Counted from the first letter of the stretch, positions 11,445-23,736 are shown. The stretch is 64,000 nt of DNA from Alopecurus myosuroides (GCA_028641055.1 CM054061.1:117663712-117727711); one strand, 5' to 3'. Numbers and translations: made by a program. Notes: a model not told the origin generated them from the letters alone.

Positions 11445-12293
11445 CGGGGCTTCTCCGTGTGAAGGACCTTGATGGAGAAGATAAGGATGAAGGCGAGATG
11501 CAGCGGAGCAGCGACGACTGCGCGGGTCCGAAGATGACAGCGCCACTCGGTGAAGGCCTTGTCGCTATCGAGTGCTCTTCGACGAGCGGCGGCACGTGGG
11601 GATGGATCTCTCCTGTCTCTGCGCGCAGAGCGGCGGCGTGCTGCAGATTCGCGGTGGCGCTGGGTGTTCGTTGCGAATTCGGAGATGGAAAGGAAAGGGC
11701 GCTGGGGGAAAGTGGCGAGGAAGCCTAGACGATGGGTGGCGCGGAGGTATTTAAACCTCCCCGAGAGCAGTTATGGCTCGTGATCAACTCCGAAGAAGGT
11801 CGTGCGACGTGGGGAGTTACCACGCCCGTTAGAAACGCACGAAGCGAGTTACTTGCTCGTAACGGGCGCAGTTAATCCCACGTCGCGCATCGTGTGCAAT
11901 CGAGTACCCTGTGCGAAGGGACGCAACGGCCCGTGGGCCCGGTGTGCAGTGGCAGGCGCATGCCGTGCGACCGCATCAGACTCGAGGCGTCATGGGCTGC
12001 TGTTGCGTAACACGTGCCAAGCCTTACACGAGAAGATAGGGACGCTCAGATTCGAGCAGCAAAGTGTTGGAAATTTGGCTAAGTGTTGAGATCTCGGCAA
12101 AATCCAAAGCCCCATGCTCTACTCGTCTCAGTGTAGAAAACTCCATAGGCAATAATAAGAAGGATCCGAGTACCGATTGTGCTCAACCGAGTAGAGAAGC
12201 TACTCGGCTAGGAGGTACCAAGTAAGATTGTTGGTTTAACCTGGTAGGGCACTGCGTCCGAGTTCGCCGGACTCTATCAGCTTCAGGGACTAA
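11445..12293. promoter_or_regulatory. A2 antisense promoter region and PPT
   Basis: Near 11745-11756 the minus strand has a TATA-like TTTAAATACC about 300 bp upstream of the antisense ATG, comparable to A1. The rest has no supported ORF. The element's PPT (CTTCAGGGACTAA) ends at 12293, against the LTR. Confidence 0.4.
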
Positions 12294-13204
12294 TGCCGGG
12301 GGGCTACCCCCGAGTAGGGGTAAGACATGTGAGAAATGGAGTCCAAAATACTGTTCTACCGAGTTCGGCCGTACCGAGTTGGTGCGTGCCGGGTAGGCGG
12401 CTACCTGGATAGGAAGGTATCCGGTTGATGCTACTCGGCAGGAAGGACAAAGAGGCAGAAGGGAAGACTCGAGTACACGTCTGAGTCAGCCGGGTAGCGC
12501 TCGGGTGATCCGGATAGAGGAGCGGCAGTTCTACTCGGAGGCTAAAGTCAATGGAGCCGTTGAGGTGAATCCCGCGTATCCAGGGGCCGTACCGACGTGC
12601 GGTTCAACTTACTAGGTGCGTGATTTTCTGTATGCATACGTGGATACAGTAAGGTATGGGGTTGTCACGTCCTGTCACTAACGAGGGGGACAGGTAATGT
12701 CAGTAGACCTACCGTAGAGACTGACAAGGTGGACGAGACATGGCACCGGCCTACTGCGAAGACTTTTGGCAAAACTGTTAGCGAAGACAGGGAGGCGTGC
12801 GTCGTCCGCACAATGGAGTTGTCTACTCCGGCCTTTTATCTGTAAAATACTAGTTGGCCACCCGTATATAAGGTGGCCTACCCCCTCCTGCGCGAAGGTC
12901 GATCGATCTAGTGCTCACTTAGTCTCATACTCGTTAGGCTGGACACGAGCTACTCGGTAGCACACCAGAGAGACACAGAGAGAGAGAGAACTTCCTGTAC
13001 TCAGCATACCATACATATATATATAGAGAGAGAGGCAGGAGTAGGGGTGTTACCTTCACACAAGGGCCCCGAACCTGGGTAGATCGGTGTTTGCAGTGTT
13101 TTGTGCGCGCCTATTCGGCGTGCGATCCCTCCCCGGTACCTACAGCGTCCATCGGCCCCAACCTTAAGCCATCCCATGGCATCTATCTTTTCCTTACCAC
13201 GACA
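12294..13204 (+). repeat. A2 3' LTR (911 bp)
   Basis: It runs from TGCCGGGGGG to CCACGACA. TATA box TATATAAGG is at 12865-12873. A microsatellite-like AT/GA run follows at about 13012-13034. The last 29 bp start with ATGGCATCT. After 13204 the sequence becomes MULE coding sequence, so A2 probably inserted next to or into the MULE. Confidence 0.85.
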
Positions 13205-14552
13205 CGTGGGCACTGGCCAAATCCCCCCCATGAACTTGAGCCTGATGCCTACAATGCCGGAGATGATTAAGAGAGGTTGTATTTTGATGTTGTTCAGAAT
13301 TTACGAGGGCCATCTCGGGCTGAAAACCAAGATGTGGCTGACAATGACTTCCATGTGGAGGATGGCGAGGTGGTTGAGGAGGAATACATTGAAGCCCTCA
13401 TATGGAAGAAGGTTTCATTTTTGCATCCGTGAGTGAGTGTAGAAATGCACTTGTGATGTACTGCATCAAGAAACAACATACTTTTGCAGTTGACAAGAGT
13501 GATCAAGTACGTTACAAAGTGCACTGTCCTACTGAGGGTTGTCCATGTAGGATGCTCGCATCTAAAATGCGAAATAACACGAATCTTCAGGTCAAAGTGA
13601 ACCATTTTAGTCACACATGCCAGGAATCGACACTTAGAAAGGAAACAATCAGTGGAGCCAAGTCAAGATTGGTGGCAGGAGAAGTAGAGAAGTGGGTGAC
13701 AGAAAACCATCAAGTGGGTGCAGAGGAATTGCAAAAGTGCATAAAATACAAGTTCAATATATACTTACCATACATGAGAGTGTTCAATGGTAAACAACAT
13801 GCAATGGATTCGATATATGGTAACTGGTAGGAAAGTTTTCAGTTGTTGTATTCATTCAAAGCTGAAGTGGATAGGAACATCCCAGGTAGTATTGCAGATA
13901 TTGACCACCACACCGTGGAGTACACATTCAAGGGAGTGACATAGACCATGGAATGCTTTAGGAGGATTTTTGTCTGCTTCGAGGCTTTTCGCTGGGTTTT
14001 TTTTTGCAGTTTGCAGGCCGTATTTGGCTATTGATGCTGCTTTTCTCACAATGAGGTTTAAAAGACAGGTAGTAGCCGCTTGTACAGTTGCTGCACATAA
14101 TTTCGTATTTCCAGTTGCGTACGGTGTGTTGGAGACAAAGTCTGAGGAGAGCTGGACTTGGCTTTTGCAGAATCTACGTCGGCCTATTGCACGTCTCAAT
14201 GGTTTGGTAATTCATACAAATTCCTGCAAAGGTTTAGAAGTGGCTGTGGATAATGTGTTCCCTAGAGTAGAGCATAGAGAATGCATGCAACACCTTGCTG
14301 CAAATTTTGTGAAGAAACTTAAAGGAAAGGTGTATACCGACAATTTATGGCGAGCATCTTTGACTTGCAGTGTGAGAAAACATCTACCACTTTAGGCAGT
14401 TATACACGAATGCCGAAGTGAAGGATTACTTGGAAACACACCACTCCAAGTTATGGGCCACACGCCAATTCAGTGAACTGAGCAAAGTTGACTATGTGCA
14501 CAATAATATTGTAGAGTCTTTCAACTCAACCATCAGGAAACTGAAGGCTCCT
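13205..14552 (+). pseudogene. Mutator-like (MULE) transposase fragment
   Basis: The N-terminal zinc-binding-type region is seen at about 13402-13826 (MYCIKKQHTFAVDKSD, HCPTEGCPCRMLASKM, NHFSHTC). The transposase core follows at 13970-14390: CRPYLAIDAAFL, FPVAYGVLETKSEESWTWLL and EHRECMQHLAANF. It continues to about 14550 as VDYVHNNIVESFNSTIRKLK. Breaks include TAG at 13828-13830, TAG near 13942, a frameshift in the T9 run at about 13997-14005 and another near 14380. Where the family usually has Asp in a VIHTD-type motif this copy has VIHTN, so a catalytic Asp also appears lost. Terminal inverted repeats are not visible. The fragment is cut on the right by the K1 LTR. Confidence 0.85.
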
Positions 14553-15118
14553 TGTCGGATATATACCGAATAGGGGTATAGAAGATGGTAGACAAAAGTG
14601 CCGGACTACCAGGGTGGCCCAAGCGGTAGTGGGCTTAGGTCCATTGGGCGGCCCAGTAGGCCGACGCGCAGAAGCCGGATTCTAGAAGAACCCGGATCAC
14701 GGCCCGCGTGATCTGGCTTGGAGAAGAAGACGGATTCCTTACCGTCCAAGTTACCAGTTAAACGTAGTCTTCTAGGTTTCCTAATCTGTAAGCCCTAGTC
14801 CGGCTATTATATAAAGCCGGACGGAGGATAGATTTCATAAGTTCTAAGTTGAATAAGCTCTAAGTTCTAGGTTATCTCGCCGAGAAGCTGATCCTCGCCG
14901 AGTAAAAGCTAGATCTATTCCCTCACACTGTAAACCCAGAATTACGGGCTTTAGTCCCTTATAGTGAGAAAGGCAGGAGTAGGTACGCCGCACTGTCGCG
15001 ACGTACCGAACCTGGGTAAAATCCCGTGTTCTGTGTTACTACGCCGTTCCGTTACCCCACGTCTCTACCGTAGTCTCATGGCACCCCAGTCTATGAAAAC
15101 TACTACGATGTCTCGACA
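14553..15118 (+). repeat. K1 5' LTR (566 bp)
   Basis: It runs from TGTCGGATAT to TCTCGACA, with TATA box TTATATAAAG at 14808-14817. ATGs at 15078 and 15108 lie 41 and 11 bp before its end, both in the frame that continues through the PBS into gag. Confidence 0.8.
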
Positions 15119-16349
15119 GTTGGCGCCCACCGTGGGGCAGACGACGTCAGGCGTGAAGTTCCGATCTGGGATATTAGGCGGAATCGGAAGATCGATCACT
15201 GTCGGAAGCTTGGAATTCGACAACGACGTCGGGCGCTTCCTCGACAACGGATCCCACATCCCGGCGCAAAACCATCTGGTAAGTGCCTGCGTTTTACCGA
15301 TTGGATCTGCAAATATCTTTATCGGATTAACCGCGGAAGCAATGGGGTTTTGCGGTGAAAGCAATTATCTCCCACCCGCCCTATACCCAGTCGAAGACGA
15401 CTATGATGCCGGATTTTGCTCAGATCGCCGACAAAACAGTGATACCCACTTTATCGGCATGGTGCAATCCGAGATCGCCGAAAACACGGATGACGGAAAT
15501 CCCGTGCAAGAGGCAGACAACAATACACCCGTCCCAGAGACGGAAGAACCAATACCCGTCACAGAGACGGAAGATCCGACATCTGTCAACCAGACGATGA
15601 ACTCGGAAACAGAATCCGTGCTCGCCGCCATTGAGGCGAGATTGGAGTCGGAAACCGGATCGGATAATTTCTCCGAAGACGAAGATGACGATGCCTTCGT
15701 ACGAAAAGTTAAATCCTTTCAAGAGGGATTCCATGAAGTGCTAATGGCAAAACCAGCCGATACAAAGGGTGCCGATAGCCAGGAAAGCCCTAAAACCCCT
15801 CCGCCAGAGGAAGAGAGGGAAGACGGAGAAACCTCTCCGATATTTCCTAATGTTAAGGAGATGACAGAGGATGAACCTGTCAAAAAACCTCCATCTTCCA
15901 AGAAAAAGCACCGTGCTTCCAAAAAACTCCAGTACAAACTCCGGAAGAAACAGTTAGCTGATCTCGCTGACGAAAACCTGGAAGTTGGAGATGTTAGTGG
16001 CACAAAACCTGCGGAAAAGAAATCTAAGGAAATCACTGCTCCGCCAATGACAGAACTGGAAGAGCAAGAACTATTACAAACTCCAGTGGGACCCAATGAA
16101 CCCCCTGAGATGCTGGAAGCCAGGAGACAAGCTTTCCAACGGCAACAGCAACAACTGCTTAGATCTCGGCAACACCTCCAACAAACCCATAATGACATCA
16201 AAATTATGAAGCAAGAAATTGAGGAGTACGAGAGAAAGCACAGGTCTGTCTTAAAACCTACAAGGTTACCCGGAATTACAAAACCGGAAGAGCTGCCGCC
16301 GAAAGAAAGGTTATATAACCCATCTTGGCAAAAGCAGCTAAACGAAGAA
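15078..16349 (+). CDS. gag: K1 gag N-terminal part (truncated)
   Basis: An uninterrupted frame of about 424 codons opens at an ATG inside the LTR (15078), passes through the PBS (QLAPTVG) and continues to the satellite junction. The order is a short globular region with ITVGSLEF and FIGL, a long Asp/Glu-rich stretch with repeated PVTETED-like motifs, a Lys-rich patch (KKKHRASKKLQYKLRKKQ), and a Gln/Arg-rich coiled-coil-like tail (QRQQQQLLRSRQHLQQ). It resembles the disordered N-termini of Tat-type Gag proteins. The capsid domain, expected next, is missing. The codons after about 16349 are satellite sequence. The true start could also be the ATG at 15108. Confidence 0.65.
15119..15138 (+). other. 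K1 primer-binding site
   Basis: GTTGGCGCCCACCGTGGGGC abuts the LTR end and is the same 20-mer as in A2, G1 and G2. Confidence 0.75.
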
Positions 16350-17063
16350 TATGTGCGGCGGTTTTTCATTTTTACGATTTTTTTAATTTATTATGATTAT
16401 TTGAATTCTGGTCAAACCTATATTGACCAAAAATTTAAACAAGTTTAAAAATAAAAATGAAAAACTAAGCTTGGATCATTCTTAGTCACTCGAAAATAAA
16501 GCTTTGGTGAGGTTTTGAAAATTATGTTTCAAACCCCAAATCGCTTCTCTTTACTTCATACAGCTTAGTTTGAGATGTCACATGAGATACATGAAACCAT
16601 GATTTTTTCATTTGATTGTATGTAGACCTTGTTATCAAGTTCAATCGTTAGTATATGACATAAGAAGATTATGTGCGGCGGTTTTTCATTTTTATGAGTT
16701 TTTTAATTTATTATGATTATTTAAATTATGGTCAAACCTAACTTTGACCAAGATTTAAACAAGTTTAAAACATGAAAATGAAAAATTAATCTTGGATCCT
16801 TCTTAGTAAATCCAAAATGAAGCTTTAGTGTGGTTTTCTAAAATTTCATGTTCCAAACCGCAAACCACTTCTCTTCAGTTCATACAACTTAGTTTGAGAT
16901 ATCACATGAGATACATGAATTTTTCATTTGAATGTATGTAGACCTTGTTTCTAAATTTAAATCGTTAGTATACGATATAAGAAGACTATGTGCACAACTT
17001 TTCCATTTTTTTGATTTTTTAATTGATTATGAACATTTGAATTCTGGTCAAACCTATCTTTGA
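16350..17063. repeat. Satellite-like tandem repeat, period 317-320 bp
   Basis: Units begin with ATGTGC at 16351, 16671 and 16988 (lengths 320, 317 and a partial of about 75 bp). The first two are clearly homologous throughout, AT-rich and non-coding. The array cuts K1 gag on the left and B1 pol on the right, mid-unit, so both borders look like illegitimate junctions. I cannot assign it to a named satellite family. Confidence 0.8.
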
Positions 17064-19899
17064 ATGCGGGATGGTTATTCCTTTAAGTCTGAGAACAATG
17101 GTTGTTCGATTTATATGAATAATATCTTTTACGGTCATGCACCTGAGAAGAATGGTTTATTTCTTTTGAATCTTGATAATGTTGATACACATATTCATAA
17201 TGTGAATGCCAAAAGAATTAAGTTAAATGATGATATTGCTACTTATATGTGGCATTGTCGCTTAGGTCATATTGGTGTTAAACGCATGAAGAAGCTCCAT
17301 TCTGATGGACTCTTAGAATCACTTGATTATGAATCATTTGAAACATGTGAACCATGCCTTATGGGCAAGATGACTAGAACCCCGTTTTCTGGAACTATGG
17401 AACGGGCGACAGACTTACTGGAAATCATACATACTGATGTATGTGGACCAATGAGTGTATCGGCGCGCGGTGGATATCGTTATTTTGTCATGTTCACAGA
17501 TGATTTGAGTAGATATGGGTATATTTACTTAATGAAACACAAATCTGAAATGTTTGAAAAGTTCAAAGAATTTCAGTGTGAAGTTGAAAATCATCGTAAC
17601 AGAAAGATTAAATTTCTACGGTCTGATCGTGGAGGTGAATATCTAAGTTACGAGTTTGGCATGCATATGAAACAATGTGGAATAGTTTCACAACTCACAC
17701 CTGCCGAAACACCACAGCGTAATGGTGTTTCCGAACGTCGTAATCGTACTTTATTATATATGGTTCAATCTATGATGTCTCTTACAGATTTGCCACTATC
17801 GTTTTGGGGTTATGCACTAGAGACCGCTGCATTCACTTTAAATAGGGCACCATCTAAATCCGTTGAAACGACACCGTATGAATTATGGTTTGGAAACAAA
17901 CCTAAGCTGTCATTTCTAAAAGTTTGGGGATGCGATGTTTATGTGAAGAAGCTTCAACCTGATAAACTCGAACCCAAAGCGGAAAAATGCGGGTACACCT
18001 TCTATCACAGATCCGAAGGCAAGATTATCGTTGCCAAGAATGGAACCTTTTTGGAGAAGGAGTTTCTCTCGAAAGGTGTGAATAGTAGGAAGGTTAAACT
18101 CGACGAGGTTATTGAACCTTCTCTTCTTGGAATGGCGAGTAGCGCAGCGCCGGAAGTTGTTCCGGAGCCGACCCCGTCAGATGAAGAGAGAGATAATGAT
18201 CAAGATCATGAAACTCCAATAGAGGAAACTACCGCACCTCGCAGGTCAACTAGGGAGCGTACAACTCCTGAACTGTACGGAGATCCTGTATTAAACTTCA
18301 TGGTAGATGGAGGTGATGACCCTGCGACATATGAGGAAGCGATGATGAGCCCAGATTCCAACAAATGGCTTGAAGCCATGAAATCGGAAATAGGATCCAT
18401 GTACGAAAACCAAGTTTGGACTTTGGTGGATTTACCCAATGACCGCAAGGCCGTTGAGAACAAATGGATCTTTAAAAAGAAAACTGACGTTGATGGTAAT
18501 GTGACCGCCTATAAAGCTCGACTTGTCGCAAAAGGTTTCCGACAAATTCAAGGAGTTGACTATGATGAGACTTTTTCACCAGTAGCGATGGTTAAGTCAG
18601 TTAGGATTATGTTAGCAGTTGCTGCATTTTTCGATTATGAAATATGGCAGATGGATGTCAAAACGGCGTTCCTTAATGGTGACATTGAGGAAGAGTTGTA
18701 TATGATGCAACCCAAAGGTTTTGTTGATCCTAAGGATGCTGACAAGGTGTGTAAGCTTCAACGTTCCATTTATGGACTGAAGCAAGCATCCCGAAGTTGG
18801 AACCTCCGTTTTGATAAGGTGATCAAAGGTTTTGGATTTGTCCAAACATACGGAGAAGCTTGTGTTTACAAGAAAGTGAGTGGGACCTCTGTAGCATTTA
18901 TAGTACTATATGTGGATGACATATTGTTGATTGGAAATGATATAGAACTTTTAAAAAGCGTAAAAGGTTATTTGAACAATAGTTTTTCGATGAAAGACAT
19001 GGGTGAAGCAGCTTATATATTAGGCATCAAAATCTACAGGGATAGATCAAGACGCTTAATTGGACTTTTGCAAAGTACATACCTTGACAAGATTTTGAAG
19101 AAGTTCAAAATGGAAGATTTAAGTATGACTGAAGGGGTTCCTACCTATGTTGCAAGGAAAAACGTTGAGTAAGACTCAATGTCCAGCTACAGCAGAAGAT
19201 AGAGAAAGGATGAATAAGACTCCCTATGCTTCAGCCATAGGTTCTATCATGTATGCTATGCTATGTACACGACCGGATGTGGCACATGCTATTAGTTTGA
19301 CTAGTAGGTACCAATCCAATCCAGGTTTGGAACACTGGACTGCGGTCAAGAATATCCTAAAGTACTTGAGAAGAACTAAGGATATGTTTCTCATATATGG
19401 CGGTGAAGAAGAGCTCGTCGCAAGATGTTACGTCGATGCTAGCTTCGACACTGGTCCGGATGACTCTAAGTCTCAGTCCGGGTACGTATTTGTTATGAAT
19501 GGAGGAGCTGTAAGCTGGAGGAGTTCCAAGCAATCCGTGGTGGCGAGATCATCAACAGAAGCGGAATATGTTGCTGCCTCGGAGGCAACACAGGAAGCAG
19601 TTTGGATGAAGGAGTTCATATCCGAACTAGGCGTGGTTCCGAGTGCGTTGGATCCAATGGTTATATATTGTGACAACAATGGTGCCATAGCCAATGCTAA
19701 GGAACCAAGGTCTCACAAGAATTCCAAGCATATCAAGCGCCGTTTTCACTCCATCCGTGAGCATGTTGCAGATGGAGATGTGAAGATTTGCAAAGTACAT
19801 ACGGATCTGAATGTGGCAGATCCGTTGACTAAAACTCTCTCAAGGGAAAAACATGATCAACACCAGAACTCAATGGGTGTTAGATTCATCACTATGTAA
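17064..19899 (+). pseudogene. pol: B1 pol: integrase, reverse transcriptase, RNase H
   Basis: Order: pre-integrase HHCC (WHCRLGH to CEPCLMGK), integrase core with Asp in IHTDVCGP, Asp in LRSDRGGEY and Glu in NGVSERRNRTLL, RT with QMDVKTAFLNG, YGLKQASRSW and LYVDDILLI, then RNase H with CYVDASF, STEAEYVA and CDNNGAI. A frameshift at about 19135-19145 (ORF stop at 19170-19172) separates RT from the 250-residue RNase H frame. After KAEKC about ten residues usual in this family appear to be deleted in frame. The polyprotein would carry out cDNA synthesis and integration; this copy is incomplete and shifted. Confidence 0.9.
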
Positions 19900-19920
19900 T
19901 ATAGATTATTGCCCCTAGTG

Positions 19921-19932
19921 CAAGTGGGAGAC
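19921..19932 (+). other. B1 polypurine tract
   Basis: CAAGTGGGAGAC directly precedes the 3' LTR, as usual in BARE-1/Angela. Confidence 0.7.
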
Positions 19933-21584
19933 TGAAGGGAATATGCCCGAGAGGCAATAATAAAGTGTTTATTATGTTATTCCTTGTTTATGATAGATGT
20001 TTATTTCTCATGCTAGAATTGTATTAACCGGAAACGTTGATACATGTGTGATTAATGAACAAACCGACGTTCCTAGTAAAGCCTCTCTTTTAACTAGCTC
20101 GTTGATTAAACAGATGATCAAGGTTTCCTGATCATGAACATTGGATGTTGTTAATAACGGGGTCATGTCATTAGGAGAATGACATGATGAACTTAAACCC
20201 TAACTAAGTATAACAATGCGATCAAGTCATTTAGTTTTGTTGTTATGTCTTACATTCGGAGTAACATTATTCCTTAGACCATGAGATCATGTTAATCACT
20301 AATACCGAAAGAATACTTTGATGACATCAAACGTCACACCGTAAAAGGGTGACTATAAAGGTGGCATTGGATATTCGGAAAGTGTTAGTTGAAGCTCATG
20401 GATCGAGAATGGGATTTGTCCATCCAATATGACAGAAAGATATACTCAGGGCCCTGTCGGTGATATCACATCGACACCGCTTGCAAGCAAGTGGTATGAT
20501 CACAAGGATGTTATATCACGGGAACGAGAAAAGAGTACTTGTCGGATAAAGAGATCGAACAAGGTATAGTGGATACCGATGATCGGATCTCGGACAAGTA
20601 ATATATCGCGAGACAAAGGGAAATCGTTAAAACGTTGAAAGGTTCACACGATCACGAGAGTCATCGTTGAATATATAGGAGTCATCACGGATCTCCAGAT
20701 CCCGCTGTTGATTATTGATCGGAGAGGAGTCTCGATCATGTCTATAATATTCGCGAACCGTAGGGAGACATACTTAAGGTTCGATGAAGCGTTAGAGAGG
20801 ATACGGAATACCGAAGAATATTTTGGGCAGCTCCGGAATTGTTTCGGGGAAAATTGAAATAGTTCAAGGGGTTTTTCGTCGAACGGTTGTTAATAGAATT
20901 AACAAATGGTTCGAGGTGCTGCATGCAAATGTTTGTTAATGGAATTAACAAATATAAATAAAGAAATAAAAATGTTTTATTTATTTATTAAAGAAAAACC
21001 TTTGGATTTTCTAAGTGGGAAATTAAGGAATTTTGAGTGGGTGTGAGTGGGGCTTCCACTCACATGAAGAGAGGAAGGGGTGGGGGCACCCATGGCTGGC
21101 CGCACCCCCCTTGGGCTGCCTCCCCCTCCCCTATAAAAGGAGGGTGAGGGCTCTCTCTTCTTAACACACTTGCCCACTCCTTTTCCCTTCCACCCGCTGC
21201 TCCATTCCATGGTCTCCGGCTTGGCGAAGCCCTGACCATGGGATTCTTCACCACCACCACGCCGTCGTGCTGCTGGAATTCCCGAGGGATCCTCTACTTC
21301 CGCAACCTGCTGGAACGAGGGAACGGAAGTCTTCATCCAGCTGAACGTGTGACCGATTACGGAGGCACCGCCGGATTGCGGTGCTCTTCTTCTCGCTCGG
21401 GATCGGCGTGAGAACGACTACGCCAACAACGAGATCTTTTCTCGTACCACTTTGAGTCTTCGAGGGTATGTTATCTCAAGACTCTCTTTCTCCACGTTGC
21501 CTTTCATCTCATAGATTAGATCTTGGCCATTCGGGTTTATCGCGCGTAGGAAATTTTTTGTTTTCTATGCTACGTCCCCCTTCA
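19933..21584 (+). repeat. B1 3' LTR (1652 bp)
   Basis: It begins TGAAGGGAATATGCCC and ends CCCCCTTCA. The body (GAGGCAATAATAAAGTG near the start, TATA box CTATAAAAGG at 21131-21140, TCTATGCTACGTCCCCC at the end) matches the BARE-1/Angela LTR layout. The ends form a 7-bp inverted repeat, TGAAGGG/CCCTTCA, unlike the TGTTGG start I associate with the family. Confidence 0.85.
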
Positions 21585-23736
21585 ATCACCCGGAAACAAT
21601 AGAACATCCGGGTGTGCTAGCTTTGGTGGTGGCACCGCAGGTCAATGGTTACGAGCTGAAAAAGGTTTTAATGGATGGTGGAAGTTGCATCAATATCTTA
21701 TATTGGGAAACCTTTCGACGCATGGGTCTCAAGGAGTCTCAGCTGCAGAAAAGTTCCACAGTTTTCCACGGAAATGTGCCGGGTCACTCGGCGTGCCCTG
21801 AAGGAAAGATAACACTTGAAGTCGCTTTCAGAGAATCCAAGGATAACTTTCGAGTGGAGTGGCTCACGTTTGAGGTGGTCAAATTGTGCAGTCCTTATCA
21901 CGCGCTGTTCGGAAGGTCGGCTTACGCCAAGTTCATTGCCAGGCCGTGTTACGTGTACTTGCAGCTAAAAATCCCGGGTCCCAAGCATACCATTACTATA
22001 CATGGGAACCGGGTTGTGGCAGCAGAGTGTGATGAAGGAGATGCGGCAATGGCAGAACAGGCTTGCAGGAAGGAAGAGCTCAAGTATTACCGGTCTCAGG
22101 TAGACCCGGAAGATAGATTAGCTTTGAAGAGACCGAATACGGAGGACGAGAGAGCAAAGTTTAAAGCAGCCCATGACACCAAGATGGTGGCTTTTGTCGA
22201 GGGTGACCCCTCCAAACAATTTGCCATAGGTTCTAACCTAGACAACAAGGAGGAAGAAGCACTTATAGAGTTTATTCGTGAGAATCAGGACGTTTTCGCT
22301 TGGACGCCCAGTGACATGCCGGGTATCCCGACCGAGTTAGCTGAGCACAGTTTGCACGTTGATCCCAAGTCCCGGCCTGTGAAGCAGGGTCTGAGAAAAA
22401 TGAATGAGGAAGGAGAAAGGCTATAGGAGCGGAGATAGCTCGTCTCCTTGCAGCCGGCTTTATTATGGAGGTTTTTCACCCGGATTGGCTGGCAAATCCA
22501 GTTCTAGTGCTGAAAAAGAGCAACGAGTGGAGGATGTGCATAGATCACACGAGTCTCAACAAGCATTGCCCAAAGGATCCGTTTTCCCTTCCAAGAATAG
22601 ATCAGATTATAGATGCAGTGGCAGGAAGTGACCTATTGTGTTTCCTGGATGCTTATTCCGGGTATCACCAAATCAAACTCAAGAAGGAAGATTGGGAGAA
22701 AACATCGTTCATAACCCCCTTTGGAGCTTTTTGTTACAAAACCATGACCTTTGGGCTAAAGAACGCTGGCGCAACATACCAACAGTGCATTCAGAAGTGC
22801 TTTGAGGATCAGATTGGACGCAACGTCCATGCTTATGTTGATGATGTGGTGATTAAAAAAGGAAAGCAGAAACATTCATTGATGACCTGAAGGAGACATT
22901 CAAGAATCTGAGAAGATATCAGATGAAGCTTAACCCCACAAAGTGCGTATTTGGGGTCCCAGCAGGAAAGTTACTCGGTTTTATTGTTTCTGGGAGAGGG
23001 ATTGAGGCAAACCCGGAAAAGATCAAGGCCATCCAGAGTTTGCAAAAGCCGGAAGACCTAAAGCACGTTCAGAAGCTCACAAGATGTGTAGCAGCATTAA
23101 GCCGGTTTATATCCAGGCTTGGAGAAAAAGCAATACCCCTATACCGACTCTTGAAGAAAACCGACAAATTCGTATGGGACCAAGAGGCGGACGAGGCATT
23201 TGAAGATCTGAAAAAGCAGTTATCTGAGGCACCGATTCTGGCAGCGCCGGGTCCTAAAGAGCCCATGTTGTTATACATTGCGGCCGGGCCTCGGGCGGTC
23301 AGCGCAGTGGTTGTAGTTGAGCACAAGGAGGATGGAAAAGATCATCCGGTACAAAGGCCGGTTTACTATGTGAGTGAGGTCTTATTGAAAGCAAAGCAAC
23401 GTTACCCGCATTGGCGAAAGCTAGTTTTTGGGGTCTTCACGGCCAGCCGGAAATTGAAGCCGTACTTTCAGAACACCCCATAACGGTGGTCAGCTCTATA
23501 CCAATGGCAGATATTATCATAAATTCAGATGCGACAGGCAGAATAGCCAAGTGGGCCATTGAGATGGGAGATTATCACATCAACTACGAGCCTCGGTCTG
23601 CAATCAAGTCCCGGGCTTTAGCTGATTTTATCAATGATTGGACTCACACAAGCATGCCCATGCCAAGTTCCGAGTCTTGGGTGATGCACTTTGATGGTTC
23701 CAAGCAATATGAGGGATCAGGAGCTGGGGTGGTACT
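21585..23736 (+). pseudogene. pol: G3 pol part 1: protease, RT, RNase H
   Basis: The protease core (LMDGGSCINILYW) is followed by RT (WRMCIDHTSLNKHCPKD, FLDAYSGYHQI, TFGLKNAGATYQQ, catalytic YVDDVVIK), then RNase H (LLYIAAGP, RPVYYVSEVL) and the start of a second RNase H (SWVMHFDGSKQYEGSGAG). Frameshifts occur near 22412 (ORF stop at 22424-22426), in an A-rich run near 22855, and near 23475. The frame is cut at 23736 by G2 and resumes at 32104. Confidence 0.9.
23732..23736. repeat. G2 target-site duplication, left copy
   Basis: GTACT precedes the G2 LTR start (TGTCGTGGG). The same five bases follow the other LTR at 32104-32108. Confidence 0.9.

Larger units (their letters stand above)
6800..13204 (+). 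mobile_element. A2: non-autonomous Gypsy-like element without pol
   Basis: The element has a 5' LTR stub (6800-6912), PBS, a gag pseudogene to about 8560, an antisense accessory gene (11444 down to about 8560), a PPT and a full 3' LTR (12294-13204). Gag sequence passes directly into the 3' part of the antisense gene near 8560, with no protease, RT, RNase H or integrase between. It is therefore a deletion derivative that would need enzymes from a relative. The 5' LTR was truncated at the G1 boundary. Confidence 0.8.
14553..16349 (+). mobile_element. K1: 5' end of a third Gypsy/Tat-like family
   Basis: K1 comprises a 566-bp LTR, the shared PBS and the gag N-terminus. It is truncated at about 16349 by satellite DNA. 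It interrupts the MULE, whose transposase frame stops at 14552. No 3' half of K1 is present in the window. Confidence 0.75.
17064..21584 (+). mobile_element. B1: 5'-truncated BARE-1/Angela-type Copia element
   Basis: It holds part of pol (pre-integrase region to RNase H), a PPT and a complete 3' LTR. The 5' LTR, gag and protease are missing, replaced by the satellite. The 3' LTR ends at 21584 inside G3 protease sequence, so the target duplication would start with ATCAC. Pol sequence and LTR context match BARE-1/Angela/WIS elements abundant in Triticeae. Confidence 0.85.

Noticed and set aside
15719..16369. 216-codon minus-strand ORF rich in Ser and Cys
   Set aside because: It is the shadow of K1 gag, whose Glu/Lys/Gln-rich frame continues from the PBS.
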